DNA of 64,000 nt from Viscum album (Eukaryota > Streptophyta > Magnoliopsida > Santalales > Viscaceae). Of the stretch, positions 9,078 to 20,488 are shown one piece after another. Under the pieces are notes generated by a model. That model searched no databases, was not told the origin of the DNA, and was given only the letters and a program-made list of their open reading frames with translations. Numbering within the stretch: the stretch's first letter is position 1; every line of letters begins with the position of its first letter. Position numbers and translations under genes: made by a program. The stretch lies in contig OY728165.1 in the NCBI GenBank assembly GCA_963277665.1, forward strand, positions 1,152,362,050 to 1,152,426,049, in the 5' to 3' direction.

Positions 9078-10662
9078 ATTTTATTTATCTATCTATTATA
9101 TATATATATATATACTGAATATATATGATATATAAATCATATTTTATATTCTGGAAGTAAGTAAATCATGATATAAGTAATAATGATGTCAAGAACAACA
9201 AGTCAAAACACCTACGATAAATGAAACGATTTTACCCAAAACGCTTCTTTAACATGGAATTTACAAAAGAACGGGTAATATAATGTCATAAGTGAACCAT
9301 ATATGATATCATAACAATGAATATGATTCTGTAATAAGTCAATGACATTATTTAAATCATTATACAGGAGGTTCGGACACATACGAAGCAAATTGGACCT
9401 AAGGTAAGGGAAATATCACAATCTCATTTTTATCTGAGATTGTTTATTCGTAAGTATTTACTGGGGTGTATTTTATCATCCACATCCATGTTCCCTCAAT
9501 ATGAAATATTGTTTCCATCCACTTGCAATAGTTTAAATCCAATTTTACCCTTAGGTGAGTTTTTAGTAAAGAATATGAAAGGAATCTTTTGTCATTTTTC
9601 CGTACGAGGTACTTTTTGACTTTTCCGACAAAAGTACGAAGAATGTTTTTTTTAACTTATACGGCATGAATGGATTTTTAAAACATTATTTCCAAGAAGC
9701 TTCCTTTACAAGTTTTCAAGTTTATTTTTAATCAACTTCTTTTAGTTTATAATTGTATGACATGTTAAGAAAAGAAAAGTGTTTTTGAAAAAGAAAGGAT
9801 ATTTTCCTCAAGAATGGAGTTAAAGTGTTTTATCAAAATTATTTTCCATCTAAGATAATAAAGGGTTCTGTTTTTATCCCTTTACTTACATTGATTTGAT
9901 TATGTTGTGAGGGAATTATTTTTATGAAGTCATTTGCCTTATATGATTTTATGATGTCATGATGTTTCAAGAATCCCATTTTTGTTACATGTGTTATGCG
10001 ATGATAAATGTTTTATGATTATGTGGCACACATAAGAAAGTATTCATTATAAGATGGGTGGGACCTATATCTCCCTCCAATGCATTGGGTAAAGATTTTA
10101 TATCTCATGAGATAGACATGGCTGAAATGGTAGGTTATACCGGTTCAGTGAAACAGGACTGAAACGAGGGTTACTCGATTAATCAAGGGACTTTGTCCAC
10201 TAAGATAGTCTTGGCAATGAGTCTTGACTAACAAGAAATGATTTTCTATGATTATGTGTGTATGCCACAAAGTTTCATGTTTTATGTTATGATTATTGGG
10301 ATTACATTTCACTTCTATGATATATCCCATGTTATGATATTATGATCTCTTTTGCAGGTTAAGATTTCCAAAAGCTATGTATATGATGTGATTGATTTTT
10401 CTTTTGTTTACCCTTACTGAGCATTTGAGCTCACCCTTTTATGTTTTCTTTTCCCCAGGATATAAAGAAAGGTTTTAGGTAAAAAAAAGGAAGATCTTTA
10501 TGGGAGATGTTGAAGATCTTCCACCTTGATTAGAAGATTACGTTCCGAGTTTCCAAAGACACTAAACTATTACGATCCTTGTGTGTGTGTTTTTGTTATG
10601 TACTAAGTATTCCGCAAAAGTAATGTAATGTAAATGTACGTCAGGCTTCAGGTCTCTACAGT

Positions 10663-10674
10663 TGGTATCAGAGG
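10663..10674 (+). promoter_or_regulatory. Primer-binding site, copy 2
   Basis: TGGTATCAGAGG lies two bases after the LTR2 end, identical to copy 1. Confidence 0.93.
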
Positions 10675-10743
10675 AAAGGTTTAGTCAACCTTTGGAAACT
10701 AGGATGCGAAAACGTTAGTGAGATTCCTAGAGATATTTCTAAG

Positions 10744-10917
10744 GTATGTCTAGGGATGTCCCTAGGGATAAGTATACGTATAGGTTATAGTAATAGAATT
10801 ACGCTAACGATCATAGAATTAAACCTAAGATGTTGGATATTGAAGGTAATCCCCCTTTATTATGTTGTTTTCCCTAGCATGATTTTTGCCTCTCACACTA
10901 TTCTTTTTGGGTTTTAG
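10744..10917 (+). other. Probable short leader intron, copy 2
   Basis: Same donor (AAG|GTATGT) and acceptor (GGGTTTTAG) as copy 1, 174 bp apart, with the gag ATG three bases after the acceptor (ACG ATG G). Confidence 0.45.
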
Positions 10918-10920
10918 ACG

Positions 10921-12036
10921 ATGGCTGGAACCCGAAGGAACCGTGTTGATCAATGCAATGGACAATGCAATGATTGCCCTCCTGAACAAACAAATGTTAT
11001 GGGAGATGGAGTGCAAAATCTTATTGCTATACTTACACAAGCTATGAATCATTCTGGACTTCCAAATGAGCAGATAAGGGAACAATATTCTATTGAGTCC
11101 TTCATGAGGCAACGTCCACCTTCTTTTAGTGGGACTTCCGATCCACTTGTTGCTGAACAATGGATCAGTACCACTGAAAAGATATTTTCAGTTCTTCAAT
11201 GTTCTGAACATGATAAAGTCATCTTAGCAGTATATCGTTTGGAAGGTGAAGCTGATCAATGGTGGAATCTTATCAAGAATACGAGGCCAAGGGATGAAAT
11301 TGAGTCCATGGAATGGAACGAGTTCAAGAACTTGTTTTTCAGTAAGTACTTCCCTCGTATTCTTCGAACAAAGATGGAAAAGGAGTTTATTGAGCTGAAG
11401 AAGAATGATGATGAATCTGTTGGTATATACGAAGAGAATTTTACAAGACTTGCAAGGTATGCATCTGGCATTATCATCCAACCTGAAAGTAAAGTTGATC
11501 GATTTTTCAGTGGCTTAAAACCAAGTCTTCGAAGGGCATTAGCTATAAGACACTTCAGTAGCTATGAAGAAATTGTGCGTTGTGCTATCAAGGTAGAAAT
11601 GGAAGTTGGTGTTACATATCCATCTCATAGTTTTGACAAGAAACGAAAGATGGAGTTCAAGGAGAAATCTCATAATAATGGTGAAAAGAAGATGAATGTT
11701 TCCTTATGCACAAAGTGTGGAAAGAAGCATGGTGGAGATTGTCTTAAAGGAACTAGAAAATGTTTTATGTGTGGAAAAGAAGGTCATCGAGCAGCTGAGT
11801 GTCGAAGTAATGGAAAAAGGGTTTCTAATGATGTGAATAAAGCAAACACTGCATAGAACGCACCACCAACACTTCAATGCTTCAAGTGCAAGGAAATGGG
11901 GCATTATGCTAATAATTGCCCTAATCCAAGGGTTAGTGATGATCAACATGAGCAACCACTGAAGGCAAAGGACAAAGGGAAATCACATGCGATCACTATT
12001 GGAAATATTGAGTATGACAACGATGTGGTGGAATGA
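10921..12036 (+). pseudogene. gag: Gag, copy 2, with premature stop after 311 codons
   Basis: The reading frame is the same as gag copy 1 but stops at 11854-11856. Two base changes turn GTA GAG into GCA TAG at codons 311-312. The frame past the stop continues without shift to the original end (12034-12036), so this is a recent nonsense change. The product would keep the gag domain and the first two zinc knuckles but lose the third. Compared with copy 1, knuckle 1 has the expected histidine at 270. Other differences are K162N, A172E, E206A, G237S, N257K and K283M; most changes alter the protein, which suggests loss of constraint after duplication. Confidence 0.88.
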
Positions 12037-12561
12037 TTAAGTGTTTATGTAATGGGATTCCAAAATAATGTTGTATCATTGAGTATTGCAATATTTATTG
12101 ATGTGGTATTCAAAGTGATTGAGATATTTTTTGGGAATAAGATGATATGCGCATAATGAAGACGAGAAAATGAAATGTTTAATAGTATTCATGAGCTCAT
12201 GATTGATATAAGGACTAAGTGATATCATGGTTTGAGTATATAGAATTTTGAGGATTTTGGTATGTGGAAAGTGTTATCTTTTAACTGAACTCATGTTTTC
12301 ACTAAGGTATTCAAGAGTATACATGATTAAGGACTTTGAATGTTTGGAATGTGACCAACAAAACATATCTTATGATATATGGGGATCAACGATGATATTA
12401 AATATCTGGTAATTGTTTTCACTATGTTATGAGAGTGGACTGCAGTATTAGGGATAAGCCTAAAGATTGGAATGGATTGTGTTGGACGTAAGTTAGTATT
12501 GTTTAAGGATAGAAATTTTTTTCGATATTTTTGATGGGATGTTATAGTAATATAGTTTTGG
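12037..12561. other. Non-coding internal sequence after gag, copy 2
   Basis: Near-identical to 5140-5664. No pol motif is seen. Confidence 0.6.
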
Positions 12562-12566
12562 AAAAA

Positions 12567-12680
12567 GGACAACCTGCAGGACGGGCGACAACCCATCGCT
12601 TCGGACAAGGCTGTGGGAATCGAACCCACAACCGAAGTGCGACTGGCCTTTATCGCCTACCACTGACCTACAGGAAGTCC
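12567..12680 (-). ncRNA. Antisense tRNA-like Pol III unit, copy 2
   Basis: This is the copy of 5670-5783. B box at 12616-12626, A-box-like sequence at 12660-12670, paired ends and the T5 run at 12562-12566 are all intact. I saw only one change (GACATCCC to GACAACCC on the plus strand), outside the boxes and stems. Confidence 0.5.
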
Positions 12681-13337
12681 CTGTTTAGTAGAAACTAGTT
12701 TTATTATATTAAGCAGTATGATATATGAAGTATAAGTCCATTTTAGGAACCATATATGATTAATCTCACTATAGATCGATTTATGCATATAATTTTTTCT
12801 AACCTTTTGTTTGAGACAGATGGAATGACCCGTCATTCTATCACATGATCTGCTAACACTTCACGAAGAACAAATTCAACTTCATTTATTTAAGAGATGA
12901 AGTGGAAATTGTTCAAGGCACGAACAACAGTGAGATTGTACCAAAATAAAGTAAGTATTTATTCTAATTCAAATTTTCAACTTTAGGGGAAATGATCATG
13001 AAAACCAAAAATGTTGTCCTAGTGATCTTATACCTGATGAATCAGATGGTACCTTATATCATCACAAATCTATGGATTTGTGATTACTGGCTTTTCCATA
13101 GCCATGTTCTCTACCACTCTCCATCAGAACATGATGGTTAGATTTCTCTTCCATATCCATATTTTCACCTATGTGGAAACCCAATGATTAGTTTATTTGG
13201 GTAACCATTAAGTTTCATACTTTTTTTTTAAAGATTGGTTTTGATATTCCTTTTTACGATGTGGGTTTCTATTAAAGAAACTTTCGAATAGTAAACCATT
13301 TATAACCCCGACGAATTTCGAGGGCGAAATTCATTTT
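12681..13337. other. Non-coding 3' internal sequence, copy 2
   Basis: Near-identical to the copy 1 stretch, including the GAATTTCGAGGGCGAAATTC block before the PPT. Confidence 0.6.
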
Positions 13338-13350
13338 AAGGGGGGTAGAA
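13338..13350 (+). promoter_or_regulatory. Polypurine tract before LTR3
   Basis: AAGGGGGGTAGAA directly before TGTAACAGCCC at 13351, as at the start of LTR2. Confidence 0.9.
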
Positions 13351-15192
13351 TGTAACAGCCCATGATTTTATAAAAAATATTCTTTTTAATTTTATTAATG
13401 TCTTGTGTTGTACGCTACACCAAAAGGAGCTTGCACAACACGCATCCTTGACTTGCCTTGCATTACACGCAATCGCGACCTTCCTCGATAGCGTGTGTAA
13501 TACGCAATACTGAGTTTCACTAAACAACGATATGCTATTAAAATATTATTAAAACTAGCCGGTATGAATAGTAATAACCACTTTTTAAAATTCTGTAAAT
13601 CTTATTTTTCAAAATGAACTTCATTTTTGGATTCGGAGTATCGAATTTAGCCTAAGGTGATATTTTGGTACATTTCGGATAACTTTCATATTCTGATGAA
13701 TAGTGAAAATTACTAAATTATAATTAAAAACAACTTTTTTAATCGAAATAATTAATAGTGATAAATTATTAATTTGAGTGGTTTTAAAGTATATTTAGAA
13801 TATATTTTTACAATTTAATACAATGTTGGTCATTGGTTGTAATTTCACATTTAAACCAGACATAATCAAGTGTCAATCTTTTGATATATATTGTTTCCTA
13901 AAAACACGCTATTTATTTTAACAGCAGGATTTAATTATAAAATTAATTAATGCAACTTCTATGTTATGAATTTGGTAAAATAGATTTCATTTTTGAATTC
14001 GGAATATGAAATATAGCTTAGGATGAAATTTTGGCATTGTTCTGAAAAACATCAATTTTTGATGAATAGTGAAACTACTAAGTGGTAGTTAAAAAAACTG
14101 AATTTTTCATAAAACTTAATTTTTCCGCTTCTGTGAATGGAATTTCGAAAATCCGAGAGACACGGTTAATATCAAGGACTAAAATGTGGTTCAGTGAGAT
14201 GAAAATAATTTTTTGGTGAATAGTAACTTTTTACTTTTTTTACCGCTGTTAATAGTAAATTGGGTAACTAAGGGTAAATATGATATTAATATTACCCTAA
14301 CACATGTTTTAATTCTATTGGACAAGTGTAATTCGACCAAAAACAAACTTAGGAATAAAATATGACAATTTAGGCCCACTTGGATTAGATTAGGACATTT
14401 ATTATTAATTTATTTAAAGAAAGGTTAAAATAGTTAAAATCAAAGTTTAATAAGTAAATCATTTTTAATATGGGGTTATACATATGATAAATTCGATTTT
14501 AAATATTCATTAGAAAGCTAAAAAGATTTCCTACATGATGGTATTTTATTTGTAATTTTTAGACATAAAATAATTTAATTTATTTATGACACAACGATGA
14601 TGCAGTAATTATCTTATTAATGAAATATTGACATAATTGATGTTATAAACACCAAAATAAATGTAATTTCAGATTTTTTATGAATTCCACTAATTTTCTA
14701 GGTTATTATGATATATTAATGTTGATTTAATCAACTTGTTTCGAACATTTAATTCTGTCATGACTTTCACAAAAATCATATATCAAATAGTGTCAAAATT
14801 GACACAAAATAGTTTTTAAATCAAATATTATATTATTAATTGTTATTGTATTCCTAAAAATCTAAGGTTCGGCCAAATGACTTAGATAAGGATATATATT
14901 TTAATAATAATCAATTTGGGGTTCTTTTGGCATGTTATAGTAAGTGTATTAACCATATAGTGAAAGAAAACAAAAAGACACGGTAAAAGTAAAATTATTT
15001 AACTTAGAGTTAAATCTAAGTGATAAGGTTAAAATAATACCCTAAACTTGTCTAAATCTTATTGGTTGATAGGATTTCGACCCATACCCACTTTAGCTTC
15101 GAAATAAGACCATTTGGAACCATTATAAACCGATTTTGACTTTAATATAAAATAATATTTTGAGATATTCCTAAGGTGCCCCTCTCCTCCCC

Positions 15193-15201
15193 TATAAAAG
15201 G
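15193..15201 (+). promoter_or_regulatory. LTR3 TATA box
   Basis: TATAAAAGG is identical to the LTR1 and LTR2 boxes. As the outer LTR, it would drive transcription into the flanking DNA to the right. Confidence 0.65.
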
Positions 15202-15535
15202 ACACCTCCTACCCCTCCTCCTCACACCAATTTGAGCACTCAAGCTCGGCCAACCCCTGCCAAAATCTCTTCTCCACTTCCCTAGAAACATCCTAGAGGT
15301 TATGGTCTTCCTCAAAGACCAATTCTAGTGCCCTAAGAGGAGGTCTCAAAGAGGCACTTCAAAGAAGAGGTAATTACCGTTACCAATTCTTTCATCTTTA
15401 TTTCTTCTTCCACTTCTTCTTCTTAGGTTGTTTCATTATGAAGTAATAACATCAGTATCACTCATATACTGATATGTTATTATAAGTATGAAACAACCCT
15501 ATTTCACCATCTATCCATCCTACGGAAAAAGAAAT

Positions 15536-15967
15536 CACCGCGCGTGCGTACGTACGGAATACCGTCTCCACGCCGTGGTGTAATCTATTTTCCACCGCCA
15601 CCTTACATGGATGGGTATAATGGTGTAAATAATAACTATACATAGTTATTACAACATCATATTGATTCTGATATATTTTATAATCCACTCCAATTCAATT
15701 CAATGAAATGATATCATCGATCGTGCGTACGTACGGACTACCGTCTCCACGACGCGATGAGATTCATTCTCCATGTTAACCATTTAAAATGATTATAATG
15801 TATATATAAGAAATAATAATGAAATATATGACATTATAAAGCTACTGGATTTATGTATATATATACATATGTATGTCATCTACTTACTTCCATTTCAAGA
15901 CAATAAGGAAAGAAAAACAGCGTTCATGCGTACGTACGGACTACCGTCTCCATGAACGGTGTTTTTC
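15536..15967 (+). other. Three palindromic-loop hairpins of LTR3 (15536-15580, 15715-15759, 15912-15967)
   Basis: Loop cores are unchanged. Hairpin 2 has one arm change (CATCGATCGTG for CATCGCTCGTG) at the edge of the bulge, so most of the stem remains. Hairpin 3 is unchanged. Confidence 0.7.
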
Positions 15968-17550
15968 ATTTTATTTATCTATCTATTATATATATATATA
16001 TATACTGAATATATATGATATATAAATAATATTTTATATTCTGGAAGTAAGTAAATAATGATATAAGTAATAATGATGTCAAGAACAACAAGTCAAAACA
16101 CCTACGATAAATGAAACGATTTTACCCAAAACGCTTCTTTAACATGGAATTTACAAAAGAACGGGTAATATAATGTCATAAGTGAACCATATATGATATC
16201 ATAACAATGAATATGATTCTGTAATAAGTCAATGTCATTATTTAAATCATTATACAGGAGGTTCGGACACATACGAAGCAAATTGGACCTAAGGTAAGGG
16301 AAATATCACAATCTCATTTTTATCCGAGATTGTTTATTCATAAGTATTTACTGGGGTGTATTTTATCATCCACATCCATGTTCCCTCAATATGAAATATT
16401 GTTTCCATCCACTAGCAATAGTTTAAATCCAATTTTACCCTTAGGTGAGTTTTTAGTAAAGAATATGAATGGAATCTTTTGTCATTTTTCCGTACGAGGT
16501 ACTTTTTGACTTTTCCGACAAAAGTACGAAGAATGTTTTTTTTAACTTATATGGCATGAATGGATTTTTCAAACATTATTTCCAAGAAGCTTCATTTACA
16601 AGTTTTCAAGTTTATTTTTAATCAACTTCTTTTAGTTTATAATTTTATGACATGTTAATAAAAGAAAAGTGTTTTTGAAAAAGAAAGGATATTTTCCTCA
16701 AGAATGGAGTTCAAGTGTTTTATCAAAATTATCTTCCATCTAAGATAATAAAGGGTTCTGTTTTTATCCCTTTAATTACATTGATTTGATTATGTTTTGA
16801 GGGAATTATTTTTATGAAGTCATTTGCCTTATATGATTTTATGATGTCATGATGTTTCAAGAATCCCATTTGTGTTACATGTGTTATGCGATGATGTATG
16901 TTTTATGATTATGTGGCACACATAAGAAAGGATTAATTATAAGATGGGTGGGACCTATATCTCCCTCCAATGCATTGGGTAAAGATTTTATATCTCATGA
17001 GATAGACATGGCTGAAATGGTAGGTTATACCGGTTCAGTGAAACAGGACTGAAACGAGGGTTACTCGATTCAGAAAGGGACTTTGTCCACTAAGATAGTC
17101 TTGGCAATGAGTCTTGACTAACAAGAAATGATTTTCTATGATTATGTGTGTATGCCACAAAGTTTCATGTTTTATGTTATGATTATTGGGATTACATTTC
17201 ACTTCTATGATATATCCCATGTTATGATATTATGAGCTCTTTTGCAGGTTAAGATTTCCAAAAGCTATGTATATGATGTGATTGAATTTTCTTTTGTTTA
17301 CCCTTACTGAGCATTTGAGCTCACCCTTTTATGTTTTCTTTTCCCCAGGATATGAAGAAAGGTTTTAGGTAAAAAAAAGGAAGATCTTTATGGGAGATGT
17401 TGAAGATCTTCCACCTTGATTAGAAGATTACGTTCCGAGTTTCCAAAGACACTAAACTATTACGATCCTTGTGTGTGTGTTTTTGTTATGTACTAAGTAT
17501 TCCGAAAAAGTAATGTAATGTAAATGTACGTCAGGCTTCGGGTCTCTACA

Positions 17551-20488
17551 TATATAAATATATAGAATATGATAATTTCATAAGTAATTTATAATGTTTA
17601 AATTTTTTTGGGTAATTTTATGCATTGACAATATATACACAGCATTATATAGGTGGACACCCATTACATTTCAAATTTTTTCATACCGTTTTACATTTTC
17701 AATAATGTCCCTCTACATGTTTTTTCCACCCCCACTCATTTTTCCTATTAACACATTTCTTAATTACATATCAAATAATTATTATTTTGTGTATGACTAC
17801 ACAATCAAATTTATCATGGATTCAAATTTTAATTATCAATTATTGTATTCAAATGTTGATTGTTTTACAAAATATTGTACTCGAATTGTAAAATCCCATC
17901 AGATTTTTATTTAAAAGTTGAAGGATTGTTATATTTAGTTAATAATTGGAAAATAAATTAACAAATTAATATAAATTTTTAATTTAGATTGAAATTTTTA
18001 ATTTTAAATAAGAATGTATTATGTCTCGATAATAGTATATAGTAGAAAACATAGTCAAAAATGGTAAAAAAATTTCATTAGATGTTGATTACATGTGGTA
18101 GGAAATTTAATCAATTTTATAACATAATAAATGTTGAATATCATTAAAATTTAATGGAGAATTTCTTTCTTGAATAATATTTTTTTAAAACCAATCTTAA
18201 AATATTAATTGAAAACATGTTTCCCAGTGTAAAAAATATTTGGACTCATAACATTTCATTATATTTCCATCATTAATAAATATTCTCATTTTTCGAGATC
18301 TTTTTAATATAATTATAATCCATATATAAATAAAAAGCATATAAATTTGATAATCTATTTTAAATTTTCTTGTATTTATGTTACAAATGATTTATTTTGT
18401 CTTTTTATTAATTGAAATCATTAATTATCACCTTTTAAATATCATGATTTTTAAATCTTAATTTTTTTAATTTTTTTTTTCAACATTGCGTAAAAAATTA
18501 ATGATAATCATGATTTTAATGTTCTTGGGAGAGGATTCAAATTTCTGGAACTATATTTAATTAAATAAATATTTTAAATCCATTAGATTTTTTTCAAAAT
18601 GATAATTTTGTAAGATCTATTTTTTTTCAATGGATGATAATTTTTCATGAATTTTATGACTATTTTACTTTTTGGAGTAATTAATAATTTATATTAAATT
18701 ATAGAGACAATTATACAATATAATTACATTTCTTTTAAAAAAAATTATAAATAAATTTTGAGATTATGTATTATAAATTTATAAATTTGATATTAACATT
18801 TAGAGTTTAGCTAAAAAATCATTATATTCAGGTGCTCTATGAATTAATTACTAGTAATGATTGTGTTTTTTATTAATCAAGATGTTTTTTAATTATATAA
18901 TTATTTTAACATGATAATTATTTTCTCACCAATCCATTTAGTTGTGTATACTTATTTTATGTGTTTTGGTTTTTTAAATTTGGTTCCACGAAAAAAAATA
19001 GATATTTGATGGATTAATTTAATTAAATGAAGGTTTTCGTTAAATCCTTCCACAATTATAAATAAACATTCATCATTGAAAATTTATAAATCTTCATTCA
19101 ATGTAAAATATTTATTTATGTATAGATTATTTTTTTAATTATTTTTTTTGAGATATTTCATGGAGGAATCATTTAAAAAAGTAACATATCCATTACCTAA
19201 AAGTTTTAGCACATTTTTGAGATGAATTAATTTATAGTGAATATTTCAAATTACATTTTTAATGGAAACAATGAGTCATGCGTAGGGGAATAAAATATTT
19301 ATTTATATATATATTTCCAATATTTTTGATGGTTTAGTTTTATTTTCAATTTAAGAAGGTGTTTATAATGAAAAATATCATGATTTTTAGAATTCTCAGT
19401 TAAAACTGTGATTCATTCAAAAATTTTTGAAAATGGGAGTTATGGTCCCAATTATTGACCATGATATTTGATAGTGAGTTGAGATATTAAATTAAAATAT
19501 TTAAAAAATATTTGGAGATGAATCTCAAGAGTATGTATCGGTTTTAGTGTATTTCATATTTAGTCAAACCTGCTCTATGTAGGGTTATGCATTAAAACTA
19601 ATGTCATGATTAGGGTCTATGTTTTATAAAATGTTTAATGAGATTATGAATAATCATAAAATCATTTTTTTGGACACCAACATGGGTTAAATGTCCTTGA
19701 TAAATGGAATATATCTGAGTGAATAATTTTTACAATCAGATTAAAGGATCAAGAGTATCTGATGAAGACAATAAATGTATAATGAATTGAATCTGTTGAG
19801 GAAAGTGTATGTGTTAATTTTGTATTTTTTATTTTTCTAGTTGATTAAAATCACATTATAGGTCCCAAATAATAGATAATACTTCTATTTATAGGATTAT
19901 GATTGGTTCCCACATGTTTTTAGTATAATGGGAAAAACTATTTGTGGGTTTTTAGATGATGAAGAACTACGGGGGACATAAGAATGAATTTTGAGTTTCC
20001 AATCATTGATTAAGGGCACCACATAAAATATGGATATAAATAAATGTGATGAATAAGATATTATTTCAACTGCATAAACTATTTTTTGACATAAGTGGTG
20101 GATTCAATGTTTATTTTTTTTATGAAATGAGTGTCTACGATGGTAGTTGGATTTGATATTGTGGTTCACATATTGTATAATTTCAATGTTTCTAGAAGAC
20201 ACAAAATTAATAATTTGGATATATAGGGTAATTTATGTCAAATAAATGGGATTATAGATATAATTCATGATAGACTCTAAAAGTACCATTTTATATATTC
20301 GTAGGAATTTTATGTCATGTTGTTTATTAATACAACTTGAGAAACATTATTCATGTGTATGAAGATGTGTTTGCTGAATTTATTGTTTTTACTATAAAAA
20401 CTATGATATAATGGAAATTCATAAATATATATTTCAATTTTCTAATAAATTTTAATGACTCATATTTTCAATGAATAATTTTTGGATA
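17551..20488. other. AT-rich flank with no recognisable feature
   Basis: Very AT-rich, CG-poor DNA between the array and the next element. A 106-codon plus-strand frame at 17594-17914 has biased, low-complexity composition and no motif; I treat it as chance. The second half may be an old retroelement relic, but I could not identify a domain. Confidence 0.5.

Larger units (their letters stand above)
6453..10660 (+). repeat. LTR2 of the array (complete, 4208 bp)
   Basis: The LTR begins TGTAACAGCCC after the PPT and ends GGTCTCTACA before the PBS. It serves both as 3' LTR of copy 1 and 5' LTR of copy 2. At 4.2 kb it exceeds the internal region (2690 bp). It holds the same TATA box, three hairpins, AT run and splice-like sites as LTR1. 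Near its start (about 6563-6604) ATTACACGC and GCGTGTGTAAT form a small imperfect inverted repeat. Confidence 0.95.
1..17550 (+). mobile_element. Tandem array of a non-autonomous, gag-only Ty3/gypsy LTR retrotransposon (LTR-int-LTR-int-LTR)
   Basis: The sequence repeats head to tail with a period of 6897-6898 bp: position 1 matches 6899, and LTR starts lie at 6453 and 13351. The repeat is not simple duplication of a locus, because each junction is one shared LTR: PPT-LTR-PBS-gag-PPT-LTR-PBS-gag-PPT-LTR. The third LTR stops exactly at its terminal CA (17550), after which unrelated AT-rich DNA begins. LTR ends are TGTA...TACA. Copies differ by roughly 1-2% by eye, so the array is young compared with other elements here. 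No pol domain occurs between gag and the PPT, so mobility would need enzymes from another element. The 3' end sequence is of the Tekay/Del chromovirus type. The left end lies outside the window, so copy number and target duplication cannot be checked. Confidence 0.93.
13351..17550 (+). repeat. LTR3 of the array (complete, 4200 bp), right end of the array
   Basis: The LTR starts TGTAACAGCCC and ends TCTACA at 17550. The next base begins unrelated sequence (TATATAAATA) in place of a PBS, so this is the true outer end of the insertion. Small indels are present, including loss of about 9 bp near 15705 just before hairpin 2. If the outer LTRs came from one insertion, the first bases after 17550 (about TATAT) should also precede LTR1, which is outside the window. 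Confidence 0.94.

Noticed and set aside
17594..17914. 106-codon frame right of the array
   Set aside because: Low-complexity composition from AT-rich DNA, no motif, no promoter or conserved copy in the window.
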